64,000 nucleotides of DNA from Forficula auricularia (lineage: Eukaryota; Arthropoda; Insecta; Dermaptera; Forficulidae), in NCBI GenBank assembly GCA_024734495.1, contig JALMQS010000099.1, positions 99,623,379 to 99,687,378 of the forward strand, read 5' to 3'. The position numbers and the translations under genes are program-made. Each line of letters begins with the position of its first letter. Positions within the stretch are counted from its first letter, which is position 1. This document shows positions 33,131-42,436 of this stretch, in pieces. Below the pieces are notes generated by a model. It saw only the letters and a list, made by a program, of their open reading frames with translations, was not told the DNA's origin and did not search any database.

Positions 33131-33305
33131 GTTTTCAGATGCGTCGCCACAACTTAAAAAATCGTCTCCACAACAATGCCCCGTTGCTCACCTGACCACG
33201 ACATGGTGTCCACTGAGAATGGTATTGCTCACCCAACCTAACGGCACCTGCCACGCCCCTCTATTCGGCCTGGGTGCCATAGGGACTGCATTCTGCCCCA
33301 CCCTG

Positions 33306-33854
33306 TATTTCAGTTGCCACGTGTGATCGTTTATAACACTAAAATTCATACCAGGCAGGCGTTCGGTGGTTGCTAGTCAGAGGAGAATATCCGACTTAAG
33401 TTCAATTTTAAAATGGGTAAACAACTTCCAGACAACTGGAACTGTGGGAAATGCATAAAAAACTTTGTATCCCATTTGTGTAAGTGCCCTGGAGAAAAGG
33501 GGCAGCCATATTGGTAGAGGCCTGGCTTAATTTTTTGGCCCACAGTGGCTAGTTTCAATTTAGACCACCAGATTTTTGAAAAAACACTCACACCTCCCTG
33601 ACTGAACCTGTATTAATTTTCTGTGTGAAATAAATAATTAAATGAATTAGTACTTTTTAAGTGTTAAGCAAATTAAATTATTTTGAATATTGATGTAATA
33701 AATAAATAAATAATAATAATTTATATATATATAATAATATAAGAAAAGAATAAAAAATTCTCTATTATTTTTGTGTTAAATATATGCAATAAAAATGGAT
33801 TTGTAAAATATCAATAAATACAATTAAATGAGCTGGTATTTTATTTCTTAGGTA

Positions 33855-33860
<6 letters not shown>
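33306..33860. other. Unassigned DNA with a short Cys-rich frame
   Basis: 33413-33517 (+) is an ATG-to-TAG frame of 34 codons: MGKQLPDNWNCGKCIKNFVS then HLCKCPGEKGQPYW, with four Cys and a His in a finger-like spacing. It is too short to call as a gene; repeat-derived or chance are both possible. The rest is AT-rich. Confidence 0.25.

Positions 33861-33900
<40 letters not shown>
33857..33900. repeat. (TA)n microsatellite
   Basis: About 20 TA dinucleotides. Confidence 0.9.
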
Positions 33901-33902
<2 letters not shown>

Positions 33903-33904
33903 CC

Positions 33905-34002
33905 TTTTCTTTTATTGGCCTCGGGAACATAGATGCCCATTTAGCCAGCCGATCGTATTCGTTCATATTTTCATAAATTCGCCAGCCCTCAAATGCTGAT
34001 CC
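33905..34002 (-). CDS. Possible exon of an unknown minus-strand gene
   Basis: On the minus strand, an acceptor-like CGCCTTAG at 34003-34010 is followed by an open frame GSAFEGWRIYENMNEYDRLA then KWASMFPRPIKEKE. Composition is unlike the surrounding repeats and codon use looks protein-like. No good donor or stop is seen before the (TA)n run, and no homologue is recognised. It could belong with the exon at 51405-51536 on the same strand, but the distance makes that a guess. Confidence 0.22.
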
Positions 34003-34184
34003 CTAAGGCGGGCCGCTCGGGGGCACATTAGGGCAAGCAAAGCATCCCAAATCCGATCCCTCCGCAACCAGTCAAAGGAATCATATATATATGCAGATAC
34101 TTTAATGAATAATCATTTTATATAATAAAATAATAATTAAATAAATTGGAGGAATAATTATTTTATTTCATTTCTTGTGCTTGG

Positions 34185-34380
34185 TTCAAATAGCAGTATC
34201 TTAACTATTAATATATCTAGAGTTGCTCCAAAAATATGACAATACTTAAAATACGTATATCATTTATTTATATTGAACAGAGATCGATTTCGCCATAATT
34301 AACTTCTACAATCTATTCATATCAAATATAATTTCTTAACTATAAATATATCGTTTTTTCAGTGTACAAAGTTAAATAAG
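34185..34380 (+). repeat. Family L repeat
   Basis: Matches 4255-4440 and, reversed, 44880-45060 (TATCTTAACTATTAATATAT through ATATCGTTTTTTCAGTGTA). Confidence 0.7.
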
Positions 34381-34870
34381 ATAATTAATCGTTTTGAAAT
34401 ATGTAACGCAAATTCGTCTCTTTTGTATGGGAGGGGGAGGGGAGCTTATTTTTTGACTATTATTATTAATATTAATAGTATTATTAATGGTGATAGAGAG
34501 CAGGGGTTGATAGAAAGGGGTGTCTGAGGTGACAGGGTTTATAGTATAGGCGCACCCTAATCAAGAGATTTGTTATTTGCGGATGACCTAAAATAGATAT
34601 CGAAATAGGGGTGTGGAGGGGGGGAGGGGGGGATAACGAATGGGTTGTCAGAAGGAGGAAGGGGACGTTTCGATAAGGGCGAGCAAATAAAATCTAGCTA
34701 TACAAAAAATAAAACCTCGCTTCAGCCCCATTCGATGACAAAAATAAATAAATAGATGACGTCAACTGGTAACATTATTTATTCGTTTATTATTTATTAT
34801 TTGGCACGCACAAATGAGCGGTGCTTGCTGGGCGGCACAAATATCATAGTGTATTGATTGAATTAACATT
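34381..34870. other. Unassigned intergenic DNA
   Basis: Apparently single-copy, with a G-run at 34615-34635 and a palindromic TGACGTCA at 34757-34764. No gene supported. Confidence 0.35.
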
Positions 34871-34879
34871 TTTTCAGTT

Positions 34880-35980
34880 ATACTAGATGACTTTAGTCAA
34901 ATTGTGTTTTTATCAGGAAAGTTTTGGACTAGTTCTGATTTTTTGGGCTAGTTCTGATTTTTTGGGGCGCTGAATCCAAATCTGAGGTCTCCCACCAAAA
35001 TTTAGTGACGCAACATTGTAGAAAATGCAAAAAAAGGTGAAAAAATCTCATTTTTTTGGCGTTTTTTTGTTTATAACTCGAAAACTATCAACTTTTCGTA
35101 AACAACCTTTCTATTCAAAATGAAAGTTCATAAAATTTCCTATAAATTTACATTATTTAGGTTTTTTACTCCAACCAACTGTTCGGCCTCAAGCGATAGA
35201 TGAAAATTGGGGTATTTTTTCTGTTTCCGCAAATCCTAAAAACTCGCACTTTTTTCCATTTTGACCATGAAGGAGCACGTTTTCGTCAAAGACCAATCTA
35301 AATATTTTTAAATTAGATTAAATTTTCTACAATTGAAACAAAGTTTTATCTTAATGGATAATGGTAACCCGTGCCACAATGAGGTTGAAGTTTTGAATAG
35401 ATGAACTTTTTTGCAAAAAATCGCATTTTTTCCTTCATAAAATGAAAACCACTCATCCTAGAAACTTGATTCCTGTCTCATTCTCTAGGAAATTTTGTTG
35501 ACCTGAATGTTTACTTAGGTCACTTTTTTGATGGAACTCTTAGATTTAAAGATATCTAGCATTTTCCATGACACTTTTGAGGATTCGGATTATACGGTAT
35601 CCTGTCATGGAAAATGTTAGATATATTGTTTCTAGGATGAGTGGTTTTCATTTTATGAAGGAAAAACTTCTAGTTATTGCAAAAAATTGTATTCTTGTCA
35701 GAAAAACGCTTGGAATCCATTTCAATGGCAGCCATAACCCATAAAACTTCTTCCACATTCACCGCATAAATTAAGACCATTTCAATTAATTCTTCATCAA
35801 AAAAATGCTCCATTATTATTATGGTAATACTAATACAATATAACCATCTACTGGATTGTCACGAGAAATAAACTTTTTTAAACTCAAGAATTTTAAATAG
35901 TTCTATTAAGTAGAAAATAATCTCTTAAATCTGAGTATAATGAAGTTTCAATATCATTAAAAACACTTACGTGATATTTC
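34880..35980. repeat. Family G fragment and family D/DUF4817 fragment
   Basis: 34960-35660 matches family G at 51990-53050 (CTCCCACCAAAATTTAGTGA, then the AAACTTGATTCCTGTCTCAT block). 35690-35980 is a reversed family D core with a decayed DUF4817 N-terminus (35690-35820). Confidence 0.6.
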
Positions 35981-36600
35981 GATTGATTGATTGTTTTATC
36001 ATATAATATATAATAGCCCAGATTAATTTGCAGCAACGCTAACGTAATGCTGCCGACAGGGAGCGCTGATGCCGTCGGTATATTTGCGGCAAATTTGAAA
36101 TATAATTGTAATTTGAACTCGAATTTTGAAATGAAAGATTCCAATTGATTTTAAATTAAAAAACATTAAATATATTGATAATTATTCCTCCCCCCCCCTC
36201 ACCACTCAAAAATTAAATATTCAATTCGCTTTTCTTTGCGCACAGAAGAAGAAATTAATCACATCTTATTTGATTTATATTTTATATATTATTTGTTTAT
36301 TTTTTTATAATTTGCCACTTTTTTATAATTTTTTAAAAATCTCAATTTTATTATTTTTTGATTTTTACAAAATTGAACGACTTAAGACACGCATGCCCGA
36401 GTTTCTCATGGCAATACTGGAGGGAGCAGCCTGTCATACAAACAACACCTGATCTCTTTTAAATATTTGGAGCCTTAAAGTATGCTGTAGAGTATAGAAA
36501 AAAAAATACTTCCAGATTCATATCTAGAGCCTCATTTCTGTAGCTGTGTCAGGAGGAAAATGAGGCGAAACTTTTAAGAGACTATGTATTTTCGGGAGTT
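35981..36600. other. Unassigned AT-rich DNA
   Basis: 36045-36090 repeats the hairpin phrase of 1797-1832 (GCGCTGATGCCGTCGGTATA). The rest shows no gene. Confidence 0.35.
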
Positions 36601-36608
36601 TACAGGTA

Positions 36609-36822
36609 TACATTTGGAGTGTGGTTTTTTAAGAGGAATAACATTTTTGGACCGAGACGCTGCCCGCCAGGGCACCAGCCCAGAGAGGCGAGCCTCGTGG
36701 GCGTGCCGAAGGCATACATTTGGAGTGTGGTTTTTTAAGAGGAATAACATTTTTGGAACGAGACGCTGCCCGCCAGGGCACCAGCCCGAGAGGGCGAGCC
36801 TCGTGGGCGTGCCGAAGGCACG
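36609..36822 (+). repeat. 106-bp GC-rich direct repeat, two copies
   Basis: TACATTTGGAGTGTGGTTTT starts at 36609 and 36715, each followed by GGGCGTGCCGAAGGCA. The second copy ends in a hairpin CGTGCCGAAGGCACG. The overlapping frames on both strands are by-products. Confidence 0.85.
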
Positions 36823-36967
36823 CACGAAAAGCTCGTTATTATAATAATTAATTTAATTAATTGAACCACGTAAATTTGAATAATTTTCATGATTCAGCCT
36901 ACCGATATTTGCAGTTCATAAATCATTTCATTATTATTTTTTGTTTTGAAAAGGAAAAATGAAATTT

Positions 36968-37040
36968 GGCATCAGGCAGGATTCGAACCTGCGTCTTCCT
37001 CTTTAGCCGAGGCTGCGCTAACCAACTGCACCACAGATGA
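36968..37040 (-). tRNA. tRNA-like sequence (probable pseudo-tRNA or SINE head)
   Basis: 73 nt. The D arm pairs well (GGTGCAGTTGGTTAGCGC), T arm GCAGG TTCGAAT CCTGC is perfect, and the B box is GGTTCGAATCC. The anticodon stem has 4 of 5 pairs and loop GGCTAAA, so position 33 is G instead of U and the nominal anticodon is CTA. The acceptor stem has 5 of 7 pairs. A functional tRNA is unlikely. Confidence 0.5.
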
Positions 37041-37440
37041 ATTCTACCGGTTAAGCCATATTATATTGATTACATTTTTCCTTTTGGCGGTTATCTTTGT
37101 AGCGGCCCGCTCTCCGCCTATGGCGACGAGCCTTGAGACACGGCCGCTAGATGACTCAGTCGGATCGTTGCGTCGCTTTTGCATGAGTGAAATATTATCA
37201 GCCATGCTATAATTAAAGCGACTCGATTTCCACTGGAGAAGCGAATTGGATTCGAAGAAGCGAATCTGGAGGGGCCACCGCCATCCAGCAGCCCCTCCCC
37301 TGCACACACCCTATATGAACACGCAACCTACAACTCTGCACTCAACAGATTGTTAGGACCCCATCGACTTGATGGGGGGCGCGGCACATAGCGCCACACA
37401 GCACTCACCTTAAGAGAGCCCTAACAACATCTTCTAGAAC
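37041..37440. other. Unassigned GC-richer DNA
   Basis: Contains ACGAGCCTTGAGACACGGCC and a hairpin CCCCATCGACTTGATGGGG (37358-37376). It may belong to the same repeat as the tRNA-like head. No gene supported. Confidence 0.35.
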
Positions 37441-38172
37441 GCCGAATCGCAAGCATTATTGGATGAAGATGATACTTTGAGTCAAAAGGAAATGGCATCA
37501 ATGTTAAAGGTTGCACAACGAACAATTTATGACCGTTTAAAGGCTATGGGAAAGATTCAAAAGTAAGGAAAATGGGTGCCACATGAATTGAACGAAAGGC
37601 GGATGGGAAACCGAAAAAAACACTTGTGAAATTTTGCTTCAAAGACACGAAAGAAAATCAGTTTTGCATCGAATTGTTACTGGCGATGAAAAATGGATTT
37701 ATTTTAAGAATACTAAACGGAAAAAATCATGGGTTAATCCGGGACAACCATCAACATCGACTGCAAAACCAGATCGATTCGGCAAGAAGGCAATGCTCTG
37801 TGTTTGGTGGGATCAGAAAAGTGCAGTGTATCATGAGCTTCTAAAACCTGGTGAAACTGTTAATACAACAAATTGAACCAGATATTGATCGAAAAACGAT
37901 CAGAATGGGCCAGAAGACACGGCAAAGTAATTTTGTTACACCACAATGCGCCTGCACACAAAGCAAAACTAGTTCAGGATACAATCAAAAAGCACTTGGC
38001 TGGGAGCTGATACCCCACCCGCCGTATTCACCAGACTTGGCCCCTTCCGACTACCATTTGTTTTCATCGATGGGACACGCATTGGCTGAGCAGCACTTCG
38101 ATTCCTACGAAGAAGTCGAAAAGTGGGTGTCAGATTGGTTTGCTTCAAAAGACGAACATTTCTATTGGCTCT
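37441..38172 (+). pseudogene. Mariner transposase fragment, broken
   Basis: In order: ESQALLDEDDTLSQKEMA, AQRTIYDRLKAMGKIQK then a stop, [31 protein letters not shown] (first catalytic Asp in TGDEKW), [35 protein letters not shown], then LHHNAPAH, where the usual second Asp of HDNAP is His, and HPPYSPDLAPSDYHLFSSMG with the third Asp. Two frameshifts are needed. The first ~100 residues and the C-terminus are missing. It belongs to another mariner lineage than the 30.4 kb copy. It is cut off at the 3' side by the Penelope-like insertion. Confidence 0.8.
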
Positions 38173-38870
38173 TGAATATACCTATGAATAAATTAAATTA
38201 CAATAAAGAATTAAATGTTATCTATAATATAGCCTTGAATAATGGATATAACATTTCGATCATTAATAAAATCTATAACAGAATTAAACGTAAAATTAAT
38301 GTTTCCCTCCTACACTCTTTGCAACCCAGTACTGAACCGTTATATAGGAGAGTCCCCTTCATTTCGGATCAATTGTCAAATCCACTATCTTCTATACTTA
38401 GATCATATGGAATTACCCCAGCTTTTTATAATACAAATACTTTAGGCTCACATTTGATTAACAACAAACTTGATAAAATTGATAAACTAGATAAGTCAGG
38501 GGTTTACAAATTGGACTGTGATGGGTGTGATTTCTTTTATATTGGACAGACTGGTCGTTCCTTTAAAAAACGTTACTCTGAACATGAATATGCTCTTAGA
38601 GTCCTTAACAGATCAGATAATATTAATTCAGATTCTACCTCTGCTTTCGCTCTTCATTTACATTCGGAAAATCATACTGCCTCCACTTCTAATCCTACCC
38701 CAATTCATTTTGAAAGAAGTGGTCCCAGACTTCTTCTTCTAGAATCAACGGAGATTAAATTGGCCCTTCTGAATAAATCCAGTATTCTCAATAATCAATT
38801 GGACTTTGACAAAGATATAATCATTGATTCTAATTTGGCTAAAATTAATAAATTAAAAATCGTTTCTTAA
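38173..38870 (+). pseudogene. C-terminal part of a Penelope-like element: GIY-YIG endonuclease
   Basis: The frame continues without a stop out of the mariner remnant (open from 37851) and ends at TAA 38868-38870. Text near RRVPFISDQLSNPLSSILRS is the usual linker after the reverse transcriptase. GVYKLDCDGCDFFYIGQTGR (about 38498-38557) holds the GIY-YIG signature with a Cys pair, followed by KKRYSEHEYAL with the conserved Arg and His, and ESTEI with the catalytic Glu. Penelope-like elements encode RT plus GIY-YIG and are often 5' truncated. Here the RT core is absent, so this copy is dead, although its endonuclease domain looks intact. Confidence 0.75.
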
Positions 38871-39126
38871 CTTTGATTACATAATTTGTGTTTGTATTTT
38901 GTTCTTTGTTTTTATTTTTGTTTTGTTTTTATTTCTGTTTCTGTTTCTAATTTAAATAATAACAATTTATTAATTTTTAAGAAAAAGATTGAAAGTAATT
39001 TCTGAATGTACTCTTCTCTCTCAAAATTTTGTTGTATGAAACTTTCTGAATATACTCATCTTTCTCAAAAAAAAAATTTTTACTTGTTAAACGTTTTTAC
39101 AAATTTGTATTCAGTTTTTATTTGAA

Positions 39127-39165
39127 CTCCTGAAGATGGGCTAGTAACCCGAAATATATATCGAG
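39127..39165 (+). ncRNA. Hammerhead ribozyme motif 3' of the Penelope-like ORF
   Basis: Stem I CTC/GAG, core CTGAAGA, stem II GGG...CCC, core GAAA, a short AT stem III (ATATATAT), site ATC. It lies ~260 bp after the endonuclease stop. Penelope-like elements are known to carry hammerhead motifs in their terminal repeats, so the position supports the call. The same motif on the minus strand is at 42857-42897. Confidence 0.6.
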
Positions 39166-39169
39166 CTAA

Positions 39170-40130
39170 TCAAACTCAAAAAAAACATGCATTTGTTTTA
39201 ATATATTTCCTTTTTGTGAAACTTAACCTAGAAAATTCTCCTCATAAGTTATTTCTATTGGCGTGGTATCCACAAATTGCCAGAAAGGTGGTCAAAATGT
39301 GTAGAAAGCAATCGTCAATACTTTGAATAAAATTTTTTTATTAAAATTAGTGTATCATTTTCACAAAAAAAAAAAACGCCCACTTCATACTGGTATACCT
39401 AGTATTTGTCATGAACTATTAGTGGGTTTTAAAATTAAAAAAAATCACCTTAGCATCGTCGCCTAAGCCGATTATAAATGAGTATAGATATAGATTTGAT
39501 GTAATTAAATTTGTATTGATGATTGGTTAACCTATAGCCACCCGAGGAATAAATTTATTTATTTATTTATATTATCCAATATGCCTTGTACTGTGAAATC
39601 CCTCCCTTTGCACTACATTTGTCCTGTTGTCGAAACGAAGGGCGATTTCGACCCTTATGATACATTTCAGCAATATTTCAATTTGCTTCCCTTAAACCCC
39701 TACTATATTTCTCTTTGGAGGCAGATGCAATGAACGGATCTGGAATTCAAAAAATAACACCCCCCACCCCCACCTCCACCCCTCACCCTTCATTTCCCTC
39801 CTATTCTATATACCTTCCTATTATTAGTATTATTTCAAATGATAGGCAAAATTACTCAAAGTGTTCTTAATTAATGGGAATTTGGAAATTATTATCTATT
39901 ATTACCTGGAATGGAGAATTTTGAGAGGGGGAGTATGGTCATTGGTCAACTATTTAATTATATTCCTCTTTAGTTTAGTGTAGATAAATAGTTTATAATA
40001 GGTTAGAATGCAATCAATTTGATTCTGCAAGTGATGACGTCATATCGCCATTTTGGGTTCGCCAAGCCTGAGATATTGGCCAAGCACAAAAATAGAAAAA
40101 GGTAATTTTTTATTTTTAATAATATTTATC
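39170..40130. other. Unassigned DNA
   Basis: 39400-39480 repeats the GTGGGTTTTAAAAT module. 39580-40080 seems single-copy with a C-rich run (39760-39785) and TGATGACGTCAT at 40032-40043. No gene supported. Confidence 0.35.
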
Positions 40131-40133
40131 TAT

Positions 40134-40887
40134 CTACTCTTATTAAACGAGCAAAAATTGTTTTTATATATATATATATTGTATATTTGTATCTTAGTTC
40201 TATTTTGAAAACGGCTCTAACGATTTTGATGAAATTCACGGGTTAGGGTGTTTTTGGGGTGACAATTCGATGTGTCACGGTCTCATCTTCGACAAAATTG
40301 TTTTTGATGGGTTTTTTCGTAATCAAATTAATTATTCTCAGCTAGATAAATCCCATTCTTAGGTTTTTAAAAAAGGTTACTCTTTTACTTTTGTACCCAG
40401 GCAGACAATAGGTTTGCTTAATTCATTGTTCTCAAAGGCCTTGAACAACTATTGTGATTAAACGTTAGAATTATTAACAAACATTTTATAATTGTTTTTG
40501 TAAAGACTTTTATTTATTTGAATAGAATAAAAAATAATCCAGAATTTATTTAAAAATATCTTTTGCATAAGCAGGTCTCAATTTTCTGAAAAAATAACCC
40601 ATTTTGATAGGTTGTATTTATTAACAACTGAATGAATAAAAATGAATCATGTTGTCGAATCAAAACAGGTGCAGGAGGTGGGGGATCCGGGGGTGAGGTT
40701 GAGCGGGGGGGGGGGGGGGGTACAGTGGCCGAATACTATATATATTTGTATTTTTTTTTTTAATTTGAAAACGGCTCTCAAATAAAAATTGACATTTTTA
40801 TCAGAATTTTAAATTAAAAATAATATTAAAATAAAGCTTTTAACTGAAGGAAAAAGTTACCGAGCATCGCTCGGTGCCTCCAGGTAC
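40134..40887 (+). mobile_element. Helitron-like non-autonomous element, family J, 754 bp
   Basis: Starts TCTACTCTTATTAAACGAGC. Near the 3' end it has the hairpin ACCGAGC ATC GCTCGGT, then 12 nt GCCTCCAGGTAC. It is preceded by A and followed by T. The same ends and A|T context are seen in the reversed copy at 49287-50067. 5'-TC, a 3' hairpin ~12 nt from the end and A/T insertion are Helitron traits, but the end GTAC is not CTRR. No Rep/helicase is present. Confidence 0.6.
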
Positions 40888-41290
40888 TCTACTCTTATTA
40901 AAGGAGGAAAAATTGTATATATATATATTTGTAAATTTTTTTATTTTGAAAACTGTTCTAACGATTTTGATGAAACCAACTCTATTAACAAGTTTTGAGG
41001 ATGAGAAAACGATCTGGCTAGGTCTGGACCTCATCAAAATTCATCTTAATAGACTTTTTTTTAATTAAAGTAATTATTGACAGATGAAAATCTCAATAAG
41101 AAAGTTTGTTTACCTTTTTTTCAATTATCTTTTACTTATTGATTAGTTTTTTAATTTTAAATCCCACAAAAGATGATTATAAATATTATTATACCTTTAT
41201 AAAAAGTAAGCAATTTAATTGATTATAAATCCCACAAACATTTCATAAGAAATATCATTAGAATTTGCCATTTTAATTAATTATAAAATT
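40888..41290 (+). repeat. Second family J copy, 5' half, joined head to tail
   Basis: TCTACTCTTATTAAAGGAGG begins directly after the 3' terminus of the previous copy. It fades near 41290. Confidence 0.55.
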
Positions 41291-42436
41291 CGATTTTGAG
41301 GGGAGGAGAAAAACTAATCGACTTGATTGGGGAATAATGGAATTGAAATAATTATCGGAAAAGAGGTTTTTTTTTATCTAATTAGATTTTTCCTCTTATT
41401 AAAAACAAGGACTAAAGATGAATAAGGACACTCGATGGTGGAAAGTAATCTCCGGAATCGAAGCAAAAAAAATACAATGTATACATTAATTAATGTAAAA
41501 TAATTGGTTTAATAAAATTATAAAATTCGATAAATTGTTATTTAATTAAAAAAAAATAGATGAGTGTCGCAAAATTATTAATTAATATTAAATTATTTAT
41601 TTAATAATTAATTATTTAATCATTATTGATTGATAATTAAGTTGAATAATTGTTAAAAATAATTATTAGGATTTTTTGAGATCTAATTGATTTAATATTT
41701 TTTTATTTGATGTCGTATAAAAAAATAGTTCAAATGAAAGTTGTTCAGTTTTTTCTGTAGATTCAGAATATGTAAAGAAAAATATAGGTTTCCATTTAAA
41801 AAACAGAACTTGACCTCGAAATAGCCTTGAAAGCTTGTTCTACGTCGACAAACAATAGCGTAGTTTAGTTTCCCCTCAATATAAATAAACTTTTATTTGA
41901 AATTTTTTCCATATAATGAACTGTTTTTAAGTTATAAGACTGTCTCAAGATAAAAAAAAACTCACCAGGTATACGAGAAATATATTATTTTTAAGTTTCA
42001 GACATTTTTAAGTGTATTCGATTGCCCTGCCCTGACACGGCTAACGAGTAAAATAACACCAAATTGTCACGAAAATAGTATATATTGTAAAAAAAAAGAA
42101 ATGTCCATTTAAATCAACACGGTTGGTTAACTTGTCTGTCAACGTGTTTGGTGAAGTTTCATCTGATGTGAAATCCCCAGAATCGGATTGGGCGGGCGTT
42201 CTCTTTTGCTCGTAAATCTGAAATGTCGTTTGTTTTTGAAACGATCCATTAGGGCAGTTGAAGCCACTTTAGTCCGAGTTCACACTTACACCACGATACA
42301 CACATCAGAGTGGATGGAGGGGTGGGAAAAAAAGAACAAGCTAGACGACTAGGAAATGCAAAAGATAAAAATAGAGAGAGAGGGTTGGTTAAAAGGGAGA
42401 AAGAGGCCGGGTCATTAATTTCAGAGAAAACAGAAC
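41291..42436. repeat. AT-rich repeats, family D copy, then unassigned DNA
   Basis: 41330-41480 matches 61490-61625 (GTAATCTCCGGAATCGAAGC). 41570-41990 is a family D half ending AACTCACCAGGTATAC. 42000-42436 is unassigned; the 111-codon frame starting at 42310 runs into family G and is not called. Confidence 0.45.

Larger units (their letters stand above)
32134..33305 (-). mobile_element. DDE transposon (IS630-Tc1-mariner superfamily), broken
   Basis: Terminal repeats CAGGGTGGGGCAGAATGCAG (32134) and its inverse ending CCCCACCCTG (33305), with TA on both sides. Element A is inserted in the left terminal repeat at 32155-32527. It lies about 90 bp after the micro-exon gene stop. Confidence 0.8.

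Noticed and set aside
34757..34764. CRE-like TGACGTCA (also 40034-40041)
   Set aside because: An 8-bp palindrome can occur by chance in 64 kb and no promoter or transcript start is evident beside it.
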